Program-made: the position numbers and the translations under genes
Assembly (NCBI RefSeq): GCF_902506265.1
Contig: NZ_LR733556.1
Span: 2,464,572-2,504,076 of the forward strand
From: Flavobacterium sp. 9AF
Lineage (GTDB): Bacteria; Bacteroidota; Bacteroidia; Flavobacteriales; Flavobacteriaceae
Reading direction: 5' to 3'
Length of the DNA: 39,505 nucleotides
In this document: one piece after another, positions 24,283-31,434 of the stretch
Layout of the letters: each line of letters starts with the position of its first letter
Numbering within the stretch: position 1 is the stretch's first letter
The notes under the pieces: model-generated
The model's database searches: none
The model's input: only the letters and a program-made list of their open reading frames with translations
Told to the model about the DNA's origin: nothing

Positions 24283-27135
24283 ATGCCAAAAGACAATTCT
24301 ATTAAATCGGTTTTAATTATAGGTTCAGGTCCTATCGTAATTGGTCAAGCGTGTGAGTTCGATTATGCAGGTTCGCAATCGGCTCGCTCTTTAAAAGAAG
24401 AAGGATTAGAAGTTATTCTAATTAATTCAAATCCAGCAACTATCATGACCGACCCCACTATGGCTGATCATGTTTATTTAAAACCTTTAACTACAAAATC
24501 AATTATTGAAATCCTTAAAGCACATCCACAAATTGATGCTGTTTTACCTACTATGGGAGGACAAACTGCATTAAACTTGTGTATTGAAGCAGATGAAAAA
24601 GGAATCTGGGAAGATTTTGGAGTTAAATTAATTGGTGTCGATATTAATGCTATTAATATTACAGAAGATAGAGAACAATTTAAACAGCTTTTAGAGCAAC
24701 TTGGAGTAGGAGCTGCACCTGCTAAAACAGCTAACTCTTTCTTAAAAGGAAAAGAAATTGCACAAGAATTTGGTTTCCCCTTAGTAATTCGTCCTTCTTT
24801 TACACTGGGAGGAACTGGAGCTGCTTTTGTACACACAAAAGAAGAATTCGATGAAAAATTAACTTACGGTCTAGAAATGTCACCTATTCACGAAGTGTTA
24901 ATCGATAAAGCACTTTTAGGATGGAAAGAATATGAATTAGAATTATTACGCGATAAAAATGACAATGTAGTTATTATATGTACTATTGAAAATATGGATC
25001 CTATGGGAATTCACACGGGAGATAGTATTACAGTAGCACCAGCCATGACATTATCGGATACAACGTATCAAAAAATGCGTGATATGGCTATCTTAATGAT
25101 GCGCTCCATAGGAAATTTTGCTGGAGGTTGTAATGTTCAGTTTGCTGTTTCTCCAGATGAAAAAGAAGATATCGTTGCTATAGAAATTAACCCTCGTGTG
25201 TCTCGTTCTTCTGCACTAGCTTCAAAAGCAACAGGTTATCCAATTGCAAAAATAGCTACAAAATTAGCCTTGGGATACAATTTAGATGAATTGCAAAACC
25301 AAATTACTAAATCTACTTCTGCTTTATTCGAACCTACGTTAGATTATGTTATTGTAAAAATACCACGTTGGAATTTTGATAAATTTGAAGGAGCCGACAG
25401 AACATTAGGTTTACAAATGAAATCGGTAGGTGAGGTCATGGGAATAGGTCGTTCATTCCAAGAAGCCTTGCATAAAGCGACTCAATCTTTGGAAATTAAA
25501 CGAAATGGATTAGGTGCAGATGGGAAAGGTTATAAAAATTACGAGCAAATCATTGACAAATTAACTCATGCGAGTTGGGATCGTGTATTTGTAATTTACG
25601 ATGCGATTGCTATGGGAATTCCGTTAAGTAGAATTCATGAGATTACTAAAATAGACATGTGGTTCTTGAAACAATATGAAGAACTATATTATTTAGAAAA
25701 AGAGATTGCCAATTATAAAATTGATACCCTTCCAAGAGAATTACTACTAGAAGCAAAACAAAAAGGCTATGGCGATAGACAAATTGCGCACATGATGGGT
25801 TGTTTGGAAAGTCAAGTCTATAAATTACGTCAGGACCAAAATATAAACCGAGTATATAAATTAGTAGATACTTGTGCCGCTGAGTTTAAAGCACAAACCC
25901 CTTATTATTACTCTACTTTTGAGGCTGAAATTGAAAAAGCAGACGGTACGCGTTATGTGCACAATGAAAGTATCGTAACCGATAAAAAGAAAATAGTAGT
26001 TTTAGGTTCTGGACCTAATAGAATAGGACAAGGGATTGAGTTTGATTATTCATGTGTTCACGGCGTTTTGGCTGCTAAAGAATGTGGTTACGAAACCATT
26101 ATGATTAATTGTAATCCGGAAACGGTTTCTACCGATTTTGATACGGCTGATAAATTGTATTTTGAACCAGTATATTGGGAACACATTTATGATATTATCC
26201 AACACGAAAAACCAGAAGGAGTTATTGTGCAATTAGGAGGGCAAACCGCTTTAAAATTAGCAGAAAAATTATCGAAAAACGGAGTGAAAATTATTGGAAC
26301 TTCTTTTGAAGCCTTAGATTTAGCAGAAGATAGAGGTCGTTTTTCTGATTTGTTAACCGAATTGCAAATTCCTTTCCCAAAATTTGGTATAGCGGAAAGT
26401 GCAGAAGAAGCTTCACAATTAGCCGATTCACTAGATTTTCCTTTATTAGTTCGTCCTTCTTATGTATTAGGAGGTCAAGGGATGAAAATTGTAATCAACA
26501 AACAAGAGTTAGAAGAACACGTTATTGATTTGTTGAAATCGATTCCAGGAAATAAATTATTGTTAGACCATTATTTAGATGGTGCTATCGAAGCAGAAGC
26601 TGATGCTATTTGCGACGGTGAAAATGTGTATATCATAGGCATTATGGAGCATATTGAACCTTGTGGTGTGCATTCTGGAGACAGCAATGCAACCTTGCCG
26701 CCTTTTAACTTAGGGGAATTTGTAATGCAACAAATCAAAGATCATACAAAGAAGATAGCCATTGCTTTAAAAACGGTTGGTTTAATCAACATACAATTTG
26801 CGATAAAAGACGATATTGTATATATTATTGAAGCCAATCCAAGAGCTTCACGTACTGTTCCATTTATTGCAAAAGCCTACAAAGAACCGTATGTAAACTA
26901 TGCAACTAAAGTAATGTTAGGTGTAAACAAAGTAACCGATTTTACCTTCAATCCACAATTAAAAGGATTTGCGATAAAACAACCGGTATTTTCGTTTAGT
27001 AAGTTTAAAAACGTGAACAAAGCGTTAGGACCCGAAATGAAATCGACAGGAGAAAGCATCTTGTTCATAGACGACTTAAAAGACGACCAATTCTATGAGT
27101 TGTACTCCAGAAGAAAAATGTATTTAAGTAAATAA
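24283..27135 (+). CDS. carB: Carbamoyl-phosphate synthase large subunit, short form
   Basis: A 950-residue enzyme that makes carbamoyl phosphate from bicarbonate, ammonia (from the CarA glutaminase) and ATP, for arginine and pyrimidine synthesis. Two duplicated ATP-grasp halves are clear. The first starts with KSVLIIGSGPIVIGQACEFDYAG and has ATP-grasp residues in RPSFTLGGTGA; the second starts near residue 566 with KIVVLGSGPNRIGQGIEFDY and has RPSYVLGGQGM. The E. coli subunit is about 1073 residues; this one stops about where the C-terminal allosteric domain begins, and a terminator follows at once, so the short end looks natural. carA is not in the window. Monocistronic here. Confidence 0.95.
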   Translation: MPKDNSIKSVLIIGSGPIVIGQACEFDYAGSQSARSLKEEGLEVILINSNPATIMTDPTMADHVYLKPLTTKSIIEILKAHPQIDAVLPTMGGQTALNLCIEADEKGIWEDFGVKLIGVDINAINITEDREQFKQLLEQLGVGAAPAKTANSFLKGKEIAQEFGFPLVIRPSFTLGGTGAAFVHTKEEFDEKLTYGLEMSPIHEVLIDKALLGWKEYELELLRDKNDNVVIICTIENMDPMGIHTGDSITVAPAMTLSDTTYQKMRDMAILMMRSIGNFAGGCNVQFAVSPDEKEDIVAIEINPRVSRSSALASKATGYPIAKIATKLALGYNLDELQNQITKSTSALFEPTLDYVIVKIPRWNFDKFEGADRTLGLQMKSVGEVMGIGRSFQEALHKATQSLEIKRNGLGADGKGYKNYEQIIDKLTHASWDRVFVIYDAIAMGIPLSRIHEITKIDMWFLKQYEELYYLEKEIANYKIDTLPRELLLEAKQKGYGDRQIAHMMGCLESQVYKLRQDQNINRVYKLVDTCAAEFKAQTPYYYSTFEAEIEKADGTRYVHNESIVTDKKKIVVLGSGPNRIGQGIEFDYSCVHGVLAAKECGYETIMINCNPETVSTDFDTADKLYFEPVYWEHIYDIIQHEKPEGVIVQLGGQTALKLAEKLSKNGVKIIGTSFEALDLAEDRGRFSDLLTELQIPFPKFGIAESAEEASQLADSLDFPLLVRPSYVLGGQGMKIVINKQELEEHVIDLLKSIPGNKLLLDHYLDGAIEAEADAICDGENVYIIGIMEHIEPCGVHSGDSNATLPPFNLGEFVMQQIKDHTKKIAIALKTVGLINIQFAIKDDIVYIIEANPRASRTVPFIAKAYKEPYVNYATKVMLGVNKVTDFTFNPQLKGFAIKQPVFSFSKFKNVNKALGPEMKSTGESILFIDDLKDDQFYELYSRRKMYLSK

Positions 27136-27143
27136 TATATGAG

Positions 27144-27173
27144 AATCCCAATCGAAAGATTGGGATTTTTTTT
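27144..27173 (+). terminator. carB intrinsic terminator
   Basis: A 10-base stem AATCCCAATC/GATTGGGATT with a GAAA tetraloop, followed by T-run; begins 9 bases after the carB stop codon. It may also stop the converging gene at 27180. Confidence 0.92.
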
Positions 27174-27179
27174 GAAAAA

Positions 27180-27863
27180 TTAATATTTAAAACCATAATA
27201 ATTATTCTCAATAATTTGATCTAGTTCACTTATAAGATTTTCATCATTATAAATATATCTATTAAATCTTATTCCGTCTAAGTGAATAGATACATAGTTT
27301 TTTGAAGTTCTAACAGAAGTGTATTGAATTGTGAAAATTGCATAAATGTTTTTTAACTCACCAAACTGAACATAACTAATTTCTAACCCTATGGGAAAAT
27401 CATTTCTCATTCCAACACTTAAAGTTGAGTCTGAATATTTTGTGTTTTCTAAAATAAACTTTGTTGCATAAGACTTAAATGCAGATAAATTTAAATTGAA
27501 TTTAGGCTGGTCGATTTTCCATTTAGTTAATTTGTTATAAAAAAGTTTTTTTGAAAAGTATGCAGTAGCTTGTTCCAATTTTACATCAGGAGAAAAAGGC
27601 TTTAAATGTGCAAATGATAAAGAATCATTAACTTCAAATTCCCAAATAGGTAATTGTTTTTGTATTTCTTGTTTTTTTATTATGTTTAATTCTTCATATG
27701 CAATCTTTAACTGTTCGTTTGAAATATTAATACTTTGATAAGTAGAAAAAATTAAATATAACCCTAACATAAATCCAATTGATTGTAGCAAAGGTTGGTA
27801 TGTATCACATATTGAATTAATTTTATTTACATTTTTTTTAAAATTGGATATTACCTTATTCAT
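27180..27863 (-). CDS. Membrane-anchored protein of unknown function
   Basis: A 227-residue protein not recognised. Residues about 22-42 form one transmembrane segment (LLQSIGFMLGLYLIFSTYQS), followed by a short coiled-coil-like helix (ISNEQLKIAYEELNIIKKQEIQKQ) and a soluble domain of mixed strands and helices, probably outside or facing the cytoplasm. No catalytic motif is visible. It converges on carB and forms, with the next upstream minus-strand gene, a pair of anchored hypothetical proteins in what looks like an accessory islet. Confidence 0.68.
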   Translation of the reverse strand: MNKVISNFKKNVNKINSICDTYQPLLQSIGFMLGLYLIFSTYQSINISNEQLKIAYEELNIIKKQEIQKQLPIWEFEVNDSLSFAHLKPFSPDVKLEQATAYFSKKLFYNKLTKWKIDQPKFNLNLSAFKSYATKFILENTKYSDSTLSVGMRNDFPIGLEISYVQFGELKNIYAIFTIQYTSVRTSKNYVSIHLDGIRFNRYIYNDENLISELDQIIENNYYGFKY

Positions 27864-27902
27864 TTTTGTTTTATTAGTTTATCGCAATTGTAATCAAATT
27901 AA

Positions 27903-27910
27903 CAAAATTA
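27903..27910 (-). promoter_or_regulatory. Candidate -7 element for the anchored protein gene
   Basis: Minus-strand TAATTTTG, 39 bases before the ATG at 27863. The nearest TTG upstream (27934-27936) is 23 bases away, longer than usual. Confidence 0.4.
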
Positions 27911-28003
27911 TTTAAATAGCAGAGTTTGTTTGACAAAATACGATCTGATTTGAAATGAGTGTTTTTAAATGTAATTAGTTGTTTAAATAGTATGATTTTT
28001 TAA

Positions 28004-28483
28004 TTATTTTATTAAAAGTAAATCATAATCTTTTATTAATGCTCTCATAAGCATTTCTCCATTTTTACCAAGTCCATTATTTTTTAAACCAAGATCTTTT
28101 CTCATTTCAAGCATTATTTTTGTCATATACTGTAAATGTTTTTTTGAATCATTTTCGTCATTATCATTTTGTCTATACAAAAATTGAAAATAATCAGAAT
28201 ATACTTTGATTACTTTTGGAGAAGCATATAAAACATATTTTTTATAAAATTCAAACAAATCAGTTAACATTTTATCACTTGAATTTGTAGTATTTGTTTT
28301 TGTACTTGCAAAAAGTCCAATCATTAAATTTACATATTGTTGATAAATATCTCGCCTTTCTTTTGTGACTTCATTTGTTAATTCTTTTTTCTTTTCAATA
28401 CTGTATTTAATTAAAAACCCAACTCCGGCACCGATTAATGGTAGAGTGATTGATAAAATGGTTATAATAGTTTGTGTACTCAT
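28004..28483 (-). CDS. Small membrane-anchored helical protein
   Basis: A 159-residue protein with one N-terminal transmembrane segment (about residues 5-27, ending GVGFLIKYSIEKKKE) and an all-helical soluble part with many charged residues. It resembles in shape the single-pass proteins of accessory regions, but I recognise no family. It has a canonical promoter directly upstream, and the TACGTA palindrome array abuts that promoter, so its expression is probably regulated. Confidence 0.68.
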   Translation of the reverse strand: MSTQTIITILSITLPLIGAGVGFLIKYSIEKKKELTNEVTKERRDIYQQYVNLMIGLFASTKTNTTNSSDKMLTDLFEFYKKYVLYASPKVIKVYSDYFQFLYRQNDNDENDSKKHLQYMTKIMLEMRKDLGLKNNGLGKNGEMLMRALIKDYDLLLIK

Positions 28484-28529
28484 GAAATTTTAGTTTTAAG
28501 AATATATAAATCAAGACTTTTACTTTACT

Positions 28530-28560
28530 CAAATCTAACCTTTCCAACCCACTCTCACAA
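28530..28560 (-). promoter_or_regulatory. Promoter of the small anchored protein gene
   Basis: On the minus strand, TTG (28558-28560), 20 bases, then TAGATTTG (28530-28537): near-perfect consensus, 47 bases before the ATG at 28483. The TACGTA array begins at the very next base upstream of the -33 element. Confidence 0.68.
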
Positions 28561-28609
28561 TACGTATAAATACGTATTTTTTAAGGTTTTTACTACGTAT
28601 TTATACGTA
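28561..28609. repeat. Nested TACGTA palindrome array
   Basis: Four TACGTA sites at 28561, 28571, 28594 and 28604 form two TACGTA-N4-TACGTA pairs. The pairs are also inverted copies of each other (16-base arms, 17-base loop), because the spacers taaa and ttta are complementary in reverse. Centre-to-centre spacing is 10, 23 and 10 bases, close to one, two and one helical turns. This suits cooperative binding of a dimeric regulator on one face of the DNA. Confidence 0.75.
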
Positions 28610-28659
28610 GTATTAATTGAACAATTATATTTTATAAAAGTATAGGGTTGTTGTTAGAC

Positions 28660-28762
28660 TTTTTTACGGGAAACCGTAGTGAAGCCTATTTTCTCTTTTA
28701 TTCTTAAATAATCCATTGGAACGATGAAAATCTTTAGTCCTGCTTCGGTGGGACTTTTTTTT
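28660..28762 (+). ncRNA. Putative structured small RNA with intrinsic terminator
   Basis: Two hairpins with stable tetraloops mark this segment. UACGG-GAAA-CCGUA (28665-28678) is a 5-bp stem with a GNRA loop. AGUCCUGC-UUCG-GUGGGACU (28736-28755) is an 8-bp stem, two pairs of it wobble, with a C(UUCG)G loop, and runs into eight T (28755-28762). No open frame of note lies between them, and no plus-strand gene precedes the terminator. A weak -7-like TAGGGTTG lies at 28643-28650. The 3' hairpin is a convincing terminator; that the whole is an independent RNA is inference. It may belong to a known flavobacterial RNA family that I cannot confirm. Confidence 0.5.
28736..28762 (+). terminator. Intrinsic terminator with UUCG tetraloop
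   Basis: Stem AGTCCTGC/GTGGGACT around TTCG, then eight T. It has no upstream plus-strand protein gene, so it must end a small RNA or a leader transcript. Confidence 0.8.
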
Positions 28763-28835
28763 AACAATAACTGGACTTTAGTTTTTTTACTATTAAATAA
28801 TCAATATGGCATTTTTTTTGTGTTTTTAAAATGGT

Positions 28836-28908
28836 GTAGCAAATCAAAAATTATTTTCAGATTGCTACGAAATGGGTAGCATTTTGAAAAATAAAAAAAG
28901 TTTGCTAC
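28836..28908. repeat. Tandem GTAGCA-N21-TGCTAC array before the XRE gene
   Basis: GTAGCA (28836-28841), TGCTAC (28863-28868), GTAGCA (28876-28881) and TGCTAC (28903-28908) give two 33-base units of GTAGCA-N21-TGCTAC separated by 7 bases, a 40-base tandem period. The array ends 26 bases before the ATG of the XRE-type gene, the natural place for an autoregulatory operator. Confidence 0.75.
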
Positions 28909-28934
28909 CACTTCATTTGTAATTGCAAAAAAAT

Positions 28935-29249
28935 ATGAGAAAGAATCATTTGTTTCCAAAACCTTTGTTGGTTACCCAAGATGAGATGGCAATGTTATTG
29001 CGCACAACTAGAGTGCAATGGTCTTTGTATGAGATAGGGAAACGCGATTTACCCTTACATTCTAAGGAAAGATTGCAAGAATTGCTCAGCTTATCTATAG
29101 CTTTACCCGTATATTCTAAAAGTAGAAGAGCAGAAGAAAAAAAGCAGGAGGAATTGCACAAATTGGACTTGCTTGATTTACTTAAACAAGTGCAAATTAA
29201 AAGTGTACAAACTGCTAAAAAAACTGGAAAAAATGAAAAAAAAGTATGA
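28935..29249 (+). CDS. XRE-like helix-turn-helix protein with C-terminal charged helix
   Basis: A 104-residue likely DNA-binding protein. Residues about 12-50 match a Cro/CI-type HTH (VTQDEMAMLLRTTRVQWSLYEIGKRDLP, with the T-Q-x-E-x-A start of helix 2). Residues about 62-95 form a highly charged helix (RRAEEKKQEELHKLDLLDLLKQ) that could be a coiled coil. The ATG at 28935 is preferred over the TTG at 28923. The gene overlaps the next one by 17 bases. The two tandem GTAGCA/TGCTAC units directly upstream are good candidates for its binding sites. No toxin or recombinase partner is recognised. Confidence 0.78.
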   Translation: MRKNHLFPKPLLVTQDEMAMLLRTTRVQWSLYEIGKRDLPLHSKERLQELLSLSIALPVYSKSRRAEEKKQEELHKLDLLDLLKQVQIKSVQTAKKTGKNEKKV

Positions 29250-29469
29250 AGCTGCACTACATACTTTAGATTTTGTTCATTTGGTTACAACCAAAAAGGA
29301 AAATGATTATTTTGAGAAAGCAGCACTTTCTATGATGGAAAAGAATGCACTACGAACAATTAAAACGTATAATTTAAACCAACAATATCGATTGGAAATT
29401 AAATTGAAAACTTTAGCACTAGAACAAACATGTATTCAAAGCACACTTGATCATTATAATAATTCTTAA
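29233..29469 (+). CDS. Small helical partner protein of the XRE-like regulator
   Basis: A 78-residue, mostly helical protein without recognised family or catalytic motif. The ATG at 29233 (MKKKYEAALHTLDF) is chosen because it gives a 17-base overlap with the regulator gene, while the longer open frame from 29173 would run far inside it. The tight overlap implies coupled translation and perhaps a complex between the two products. Its stop codon interlocks with that of the converging gene in the sequence TTAA, with no terminator in between. Confidence 0.62.
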   Translation: MKKKYEAALHTLDFVHLVTTKKENDYFEKAALSMMEKNALRTIKTYNLNQQYRLEIKLKTLALEQTCIQSTLDHYNNS

Positions 29470-30221
29470 TCTACTGCACTGGTAAATTGGCTGAATGTTT
29501 TTACAATGTGTTCAGCTTGAGCAACATCGTTAAATACAAAACAGCTTAAGCGATTGTCTATTTTGTAATCTGTTCCTTTAGAAGTATTAATAGGTCTCGA
29601 ATGCAAAATGGCTACCAGGGTATTATTCTGAAAAACCAATGCATAACGTATAATAGGAGAAGGGTCTTCCATCCAATTTTCATAATTATAATATACTTCT
29701 AAGCCTTCAAATTGTGTGTCTTTTTCTAATTTAAAATTGGATATAAATTGTTGGCAATCTTTTAATTTTCTGCTATTTTCATTTTTTATCAAATAATTTT
29801 CGAAAGCATTTTCTACAATGGTTTTGGATTGAATATGATTTTTAGGAATGTAACCTACAATTCCAAGTGATAATTCTACAGGTTGTTTTGTTTCTCCTAT
29901 TATTTTTCCGTCCACTTTAATTTTAACTCCTTTTTTAAGAGTGTAATTTTCATAATCTGATTCGGGATTATCTGGGAATAAACCTATTTGAACCCAATTG
30001 TCTTTTGCTAATGTACTTTCAATTAAAACATTATCATATAAAGTAAAAAGTACAGTTCCATTTACGGTGTCTCTTACTTCGGTAATACCTTTGGTACGCT
30101 CGCCTTGAACGGGTTCTTCTGTTTTTACAGTTGTAGCGATAACCGTTTTAATGTCATTTTGCCTTTCCATTGCCAATGGAAATACGATGCTTCCTAGTAA
30201 ATAAATAATATGCTTTTTCAT
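29466..30221 (-). CDS. Exported protein with SH3-like segment
   Basis: A 251-residue protein with a short N-terminal signal (MKKHIIYLLGSIVFPLA). Residues about 45-130 resemble a bacterial SH3-like domain: VRDTVNGTVLFTLYDNVLIE, DNWVQIGLF and the final VGYIPKNHI, as seen in wall- or ligand-binding SH3 repeats. The C-terminal part (about 140-251) is an unrecognised alpha/beta domain. The function is unknown. It has a TACTTTTG -7 element upstream and a stop codon interlocked with the converging small gene. Confidence 0.75.
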   Translation of the reverse strand: MKKHIIYLLGSIVFPLAMERQNDIKTVIATTVKTEEPVQGERTKGITEVRDTVNGTVLFTLYDNVLIESTLAKDNWVQIGLFPDNPESDYENYTLKKGVKIKVDGKIIGETKQPVELSLGIVGYIPKNHIQSKTIVENAFENYLIKNENSRKLKDCQQFISNFKLEKDTQFEGLEVYYNYENWMEDPSPIIRYALVFQNNTLVAILHSRPINTSKGTDYKIDNRLSCFVFNDVAQAEHIVKTFSQFTSAVD

Positions 30222-30238
30222 GTTTTCATTGTTTTATT

Positions 30239-30246
30239 CAAAAGTA
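30239..30246 (-). promoter_or_regulatory. Candidate -7 element for the SH3-like protein gene
   Basis: Minus-strand TACTTTTG, full TAnnTTTG match, 18 bases before the ATG at 30221. Confidence 0.45.
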
Positions 30247-30305
30247 TAACATTCAAATAGTTAATGATTTATGATTTAATAAGCAAGTATTATATAATTT
30301 TCATA

Positions 30306-30671
30306 TTACAAATGGGAAGGCGTATTTTTAATTGTACCTAAATGGGTATGATGAAAGGAATCTTCATATTTTAAACCATAACCTAAGATTCGATCAAATG
30401 AAATATGAGCTAATAAAATAACCCCAGCTAAAGTTACTGCATTATTATTTATGTAGCTACCAAGGAGGAGAATTACTATTCCTACAAGTCGATGATGCAT
30501 TACATTATATGTCCACGCACCCATTCTAGAATTGATGAGATAGCCTAGCATTCCTACATCGGGAGTCAATAATAATAAAGGAAACCACCACCAAGCAAAA
30601 GATAATTGTGAAAATAGATAGAGAGAACCCACAAATAACCCCACTTCTTCTAATTTAAGCATTGTTTTCAT
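30306..30671 (-). CDS. DUF4260 family membrane protein
   Basis: A 121-residue polytopic protein with three or four hydrophobic segments. The motifs PDVGMLGYLINSRMGAWTYN and LLAHISFDRILGYGLKYED fit the DUF4260 family. Function is unknown. It lies 73 bases downstream of a Crp/Fnr-type regulator gene on the same strand, so it may be co-transcribed with it or controlled by it. Confidence 0.85.
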   Translation of the reverse strand: MKTMLKLEEVGLFVGSLYLFSQLSFAWWWFPLLLLTPDVGMLGYLINSRMGAWTYNVMHHRLVGIVILLLGSYINNNAVTLAGVILLAHISFDRILGYGLKYEDSFHHTHLGTIKNTPSHL

Positions 30672-30744
30672 ATAAAGTTTTTTTAAAATTATAAGACAAA
30701 GTTGGTAATAAGTTTTGTGTCCTTACTTGATATATGTCAAGAAA

Positions 30745-31317
30745 TTAGGCGTGGTGTTTTTTTCGTATTCTACTAAATGTTTCAGGAATCATCCCTAGCA
30801 TAGAAGCGATATATTGCAAAGGAACTTGATTAAACAGCGATTTATTACTTTCATAAAACAAAGCATATCTTTCTTCTGCTGTCATAGATAGGTGACTGAA
30901 AATACGATCTTCCATCATGGTAAAACATTTGGTTAAAAAACATTTTTCAAATTCATTCCATTTAGGTACCACTTTACTAATTTGTTGGTAATCTTTCTTA
31001 TTAATAACATAGATTTCAGTTGGAACTAATGCTTGAATCGACCATCTCGAATTGGTTTCAAAAATAAAAGCACCTAAATCGGTTAAGAAAAAATCTGGTG
31101 TTGCAATCCATTGCGTAATTTCTTTGTCTTCTGTATCTACAAAAATGCGAAGTAATCCCGATTGAATAAAGCACATTTCTTGACATTTTTGTCCGTATTT
31201 TAGTAAATAATCACCTTTTTTTAAACTTCTGTGCTTAAAAAAGGAACTTATATTTTGCAATTCCTCTTGCTGTACAATGCCAAAATACAACTGAAGTTGG
31301 GTTTCAAGTGCTTTCAT
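30745..31317 (-). CDS. Crp/Fnr family transcriptional regulator
   Basis: A 190-residue regulator with an N-terminal cyclic-nucleotide-binding-type beta-roll (LKKGDYLLKYGQKCQEMCFIQSGLLRIF) and a C-terminal helical region with a short helix-turn-helix (VPLQYIASMLGMIPETFSRIRKK). The beta-roll lacks the usual cAMP phosphate-cassette residues, so the ligand is unknown, as for many Bacteroidetes members. The ATG at 31317 (MKALETQ) is preferred; the frame opens 7 codons earlier but that overlaps a TAATTTTG -7 element. Confidence 0.88.
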   Translation of the reverse strand: MKALETQLQLYFGIVQQEELQNISSFFKHRSLKKGDYLLKYGQKCQEMCFIQSGLLRIFVDTEDKEITQWIATPDFFLTDLGAFIFETNSRWSIQALVPTEIYVINKKDYQQISKVVPKWNEFEKCFLTKCFTMMEDRIFSHLSMTAEERYALFYESNKSLFNQVPLQYIASMLGMIPETFSRIRKKHHA

Positions 31318-31335
31318 TTTTTTTTCTTGGATAAC

Positions 31336-31343
31336 CAAAATTA
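31336..31343 (-). promoter_or_regulatory. Candidate -7 element for the Crp/Fnr gene
   Basis: Minus-strand TAATTTTG, full TAnnTTTG match, 18 bases before the preferred ATG. Confidence 0.4.
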
Positions 31344-31434
31344 TAGTTTTAATTGAATTATGTAATTTTTTGATTTGTAAACCTTTAAAGATAGAAAATT
31401 CTGTTGTTTCAGTATTTTTTATTTTGCTTAAAAA

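Larger units (their letters stand above)
28484..28934. other. Intergenic region rich in palindromes and a likely RNA
   Basis: About 450 bases without a protein gene but dense in signals: a minus-strand promoter, a nested TACGTA palindrome, a putative structured RNA with terminator, and a tandem GTAGCA-N21-TGCTAC array. Each is listed separately. Confidence 0.7.

Noticed and set aside
24259..24283. Tandem taactacacaa repeat before carB as a regulatory site
   Set aside because: Only two copies in an A-rich leader; most likely a replication-slippage duplication without clear function.
28561..28908. Repeat arrays as plasmid-type iterons or a replication origin
   Set aside because: No replication initiator gene is near and the context is chromosomal; operator function is simpler.
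28561..28908. CRISPR array
   Set aside because: Repeats are 6-16 bases, palindromic and few, with no spacer pattern and no cas genes.
28946..29257. Minus-strand open frame over the XRE-like gene
   Set aside because: Antisense shadow; the plus-strand frame has a clear HTH and an overlapping partner gene.
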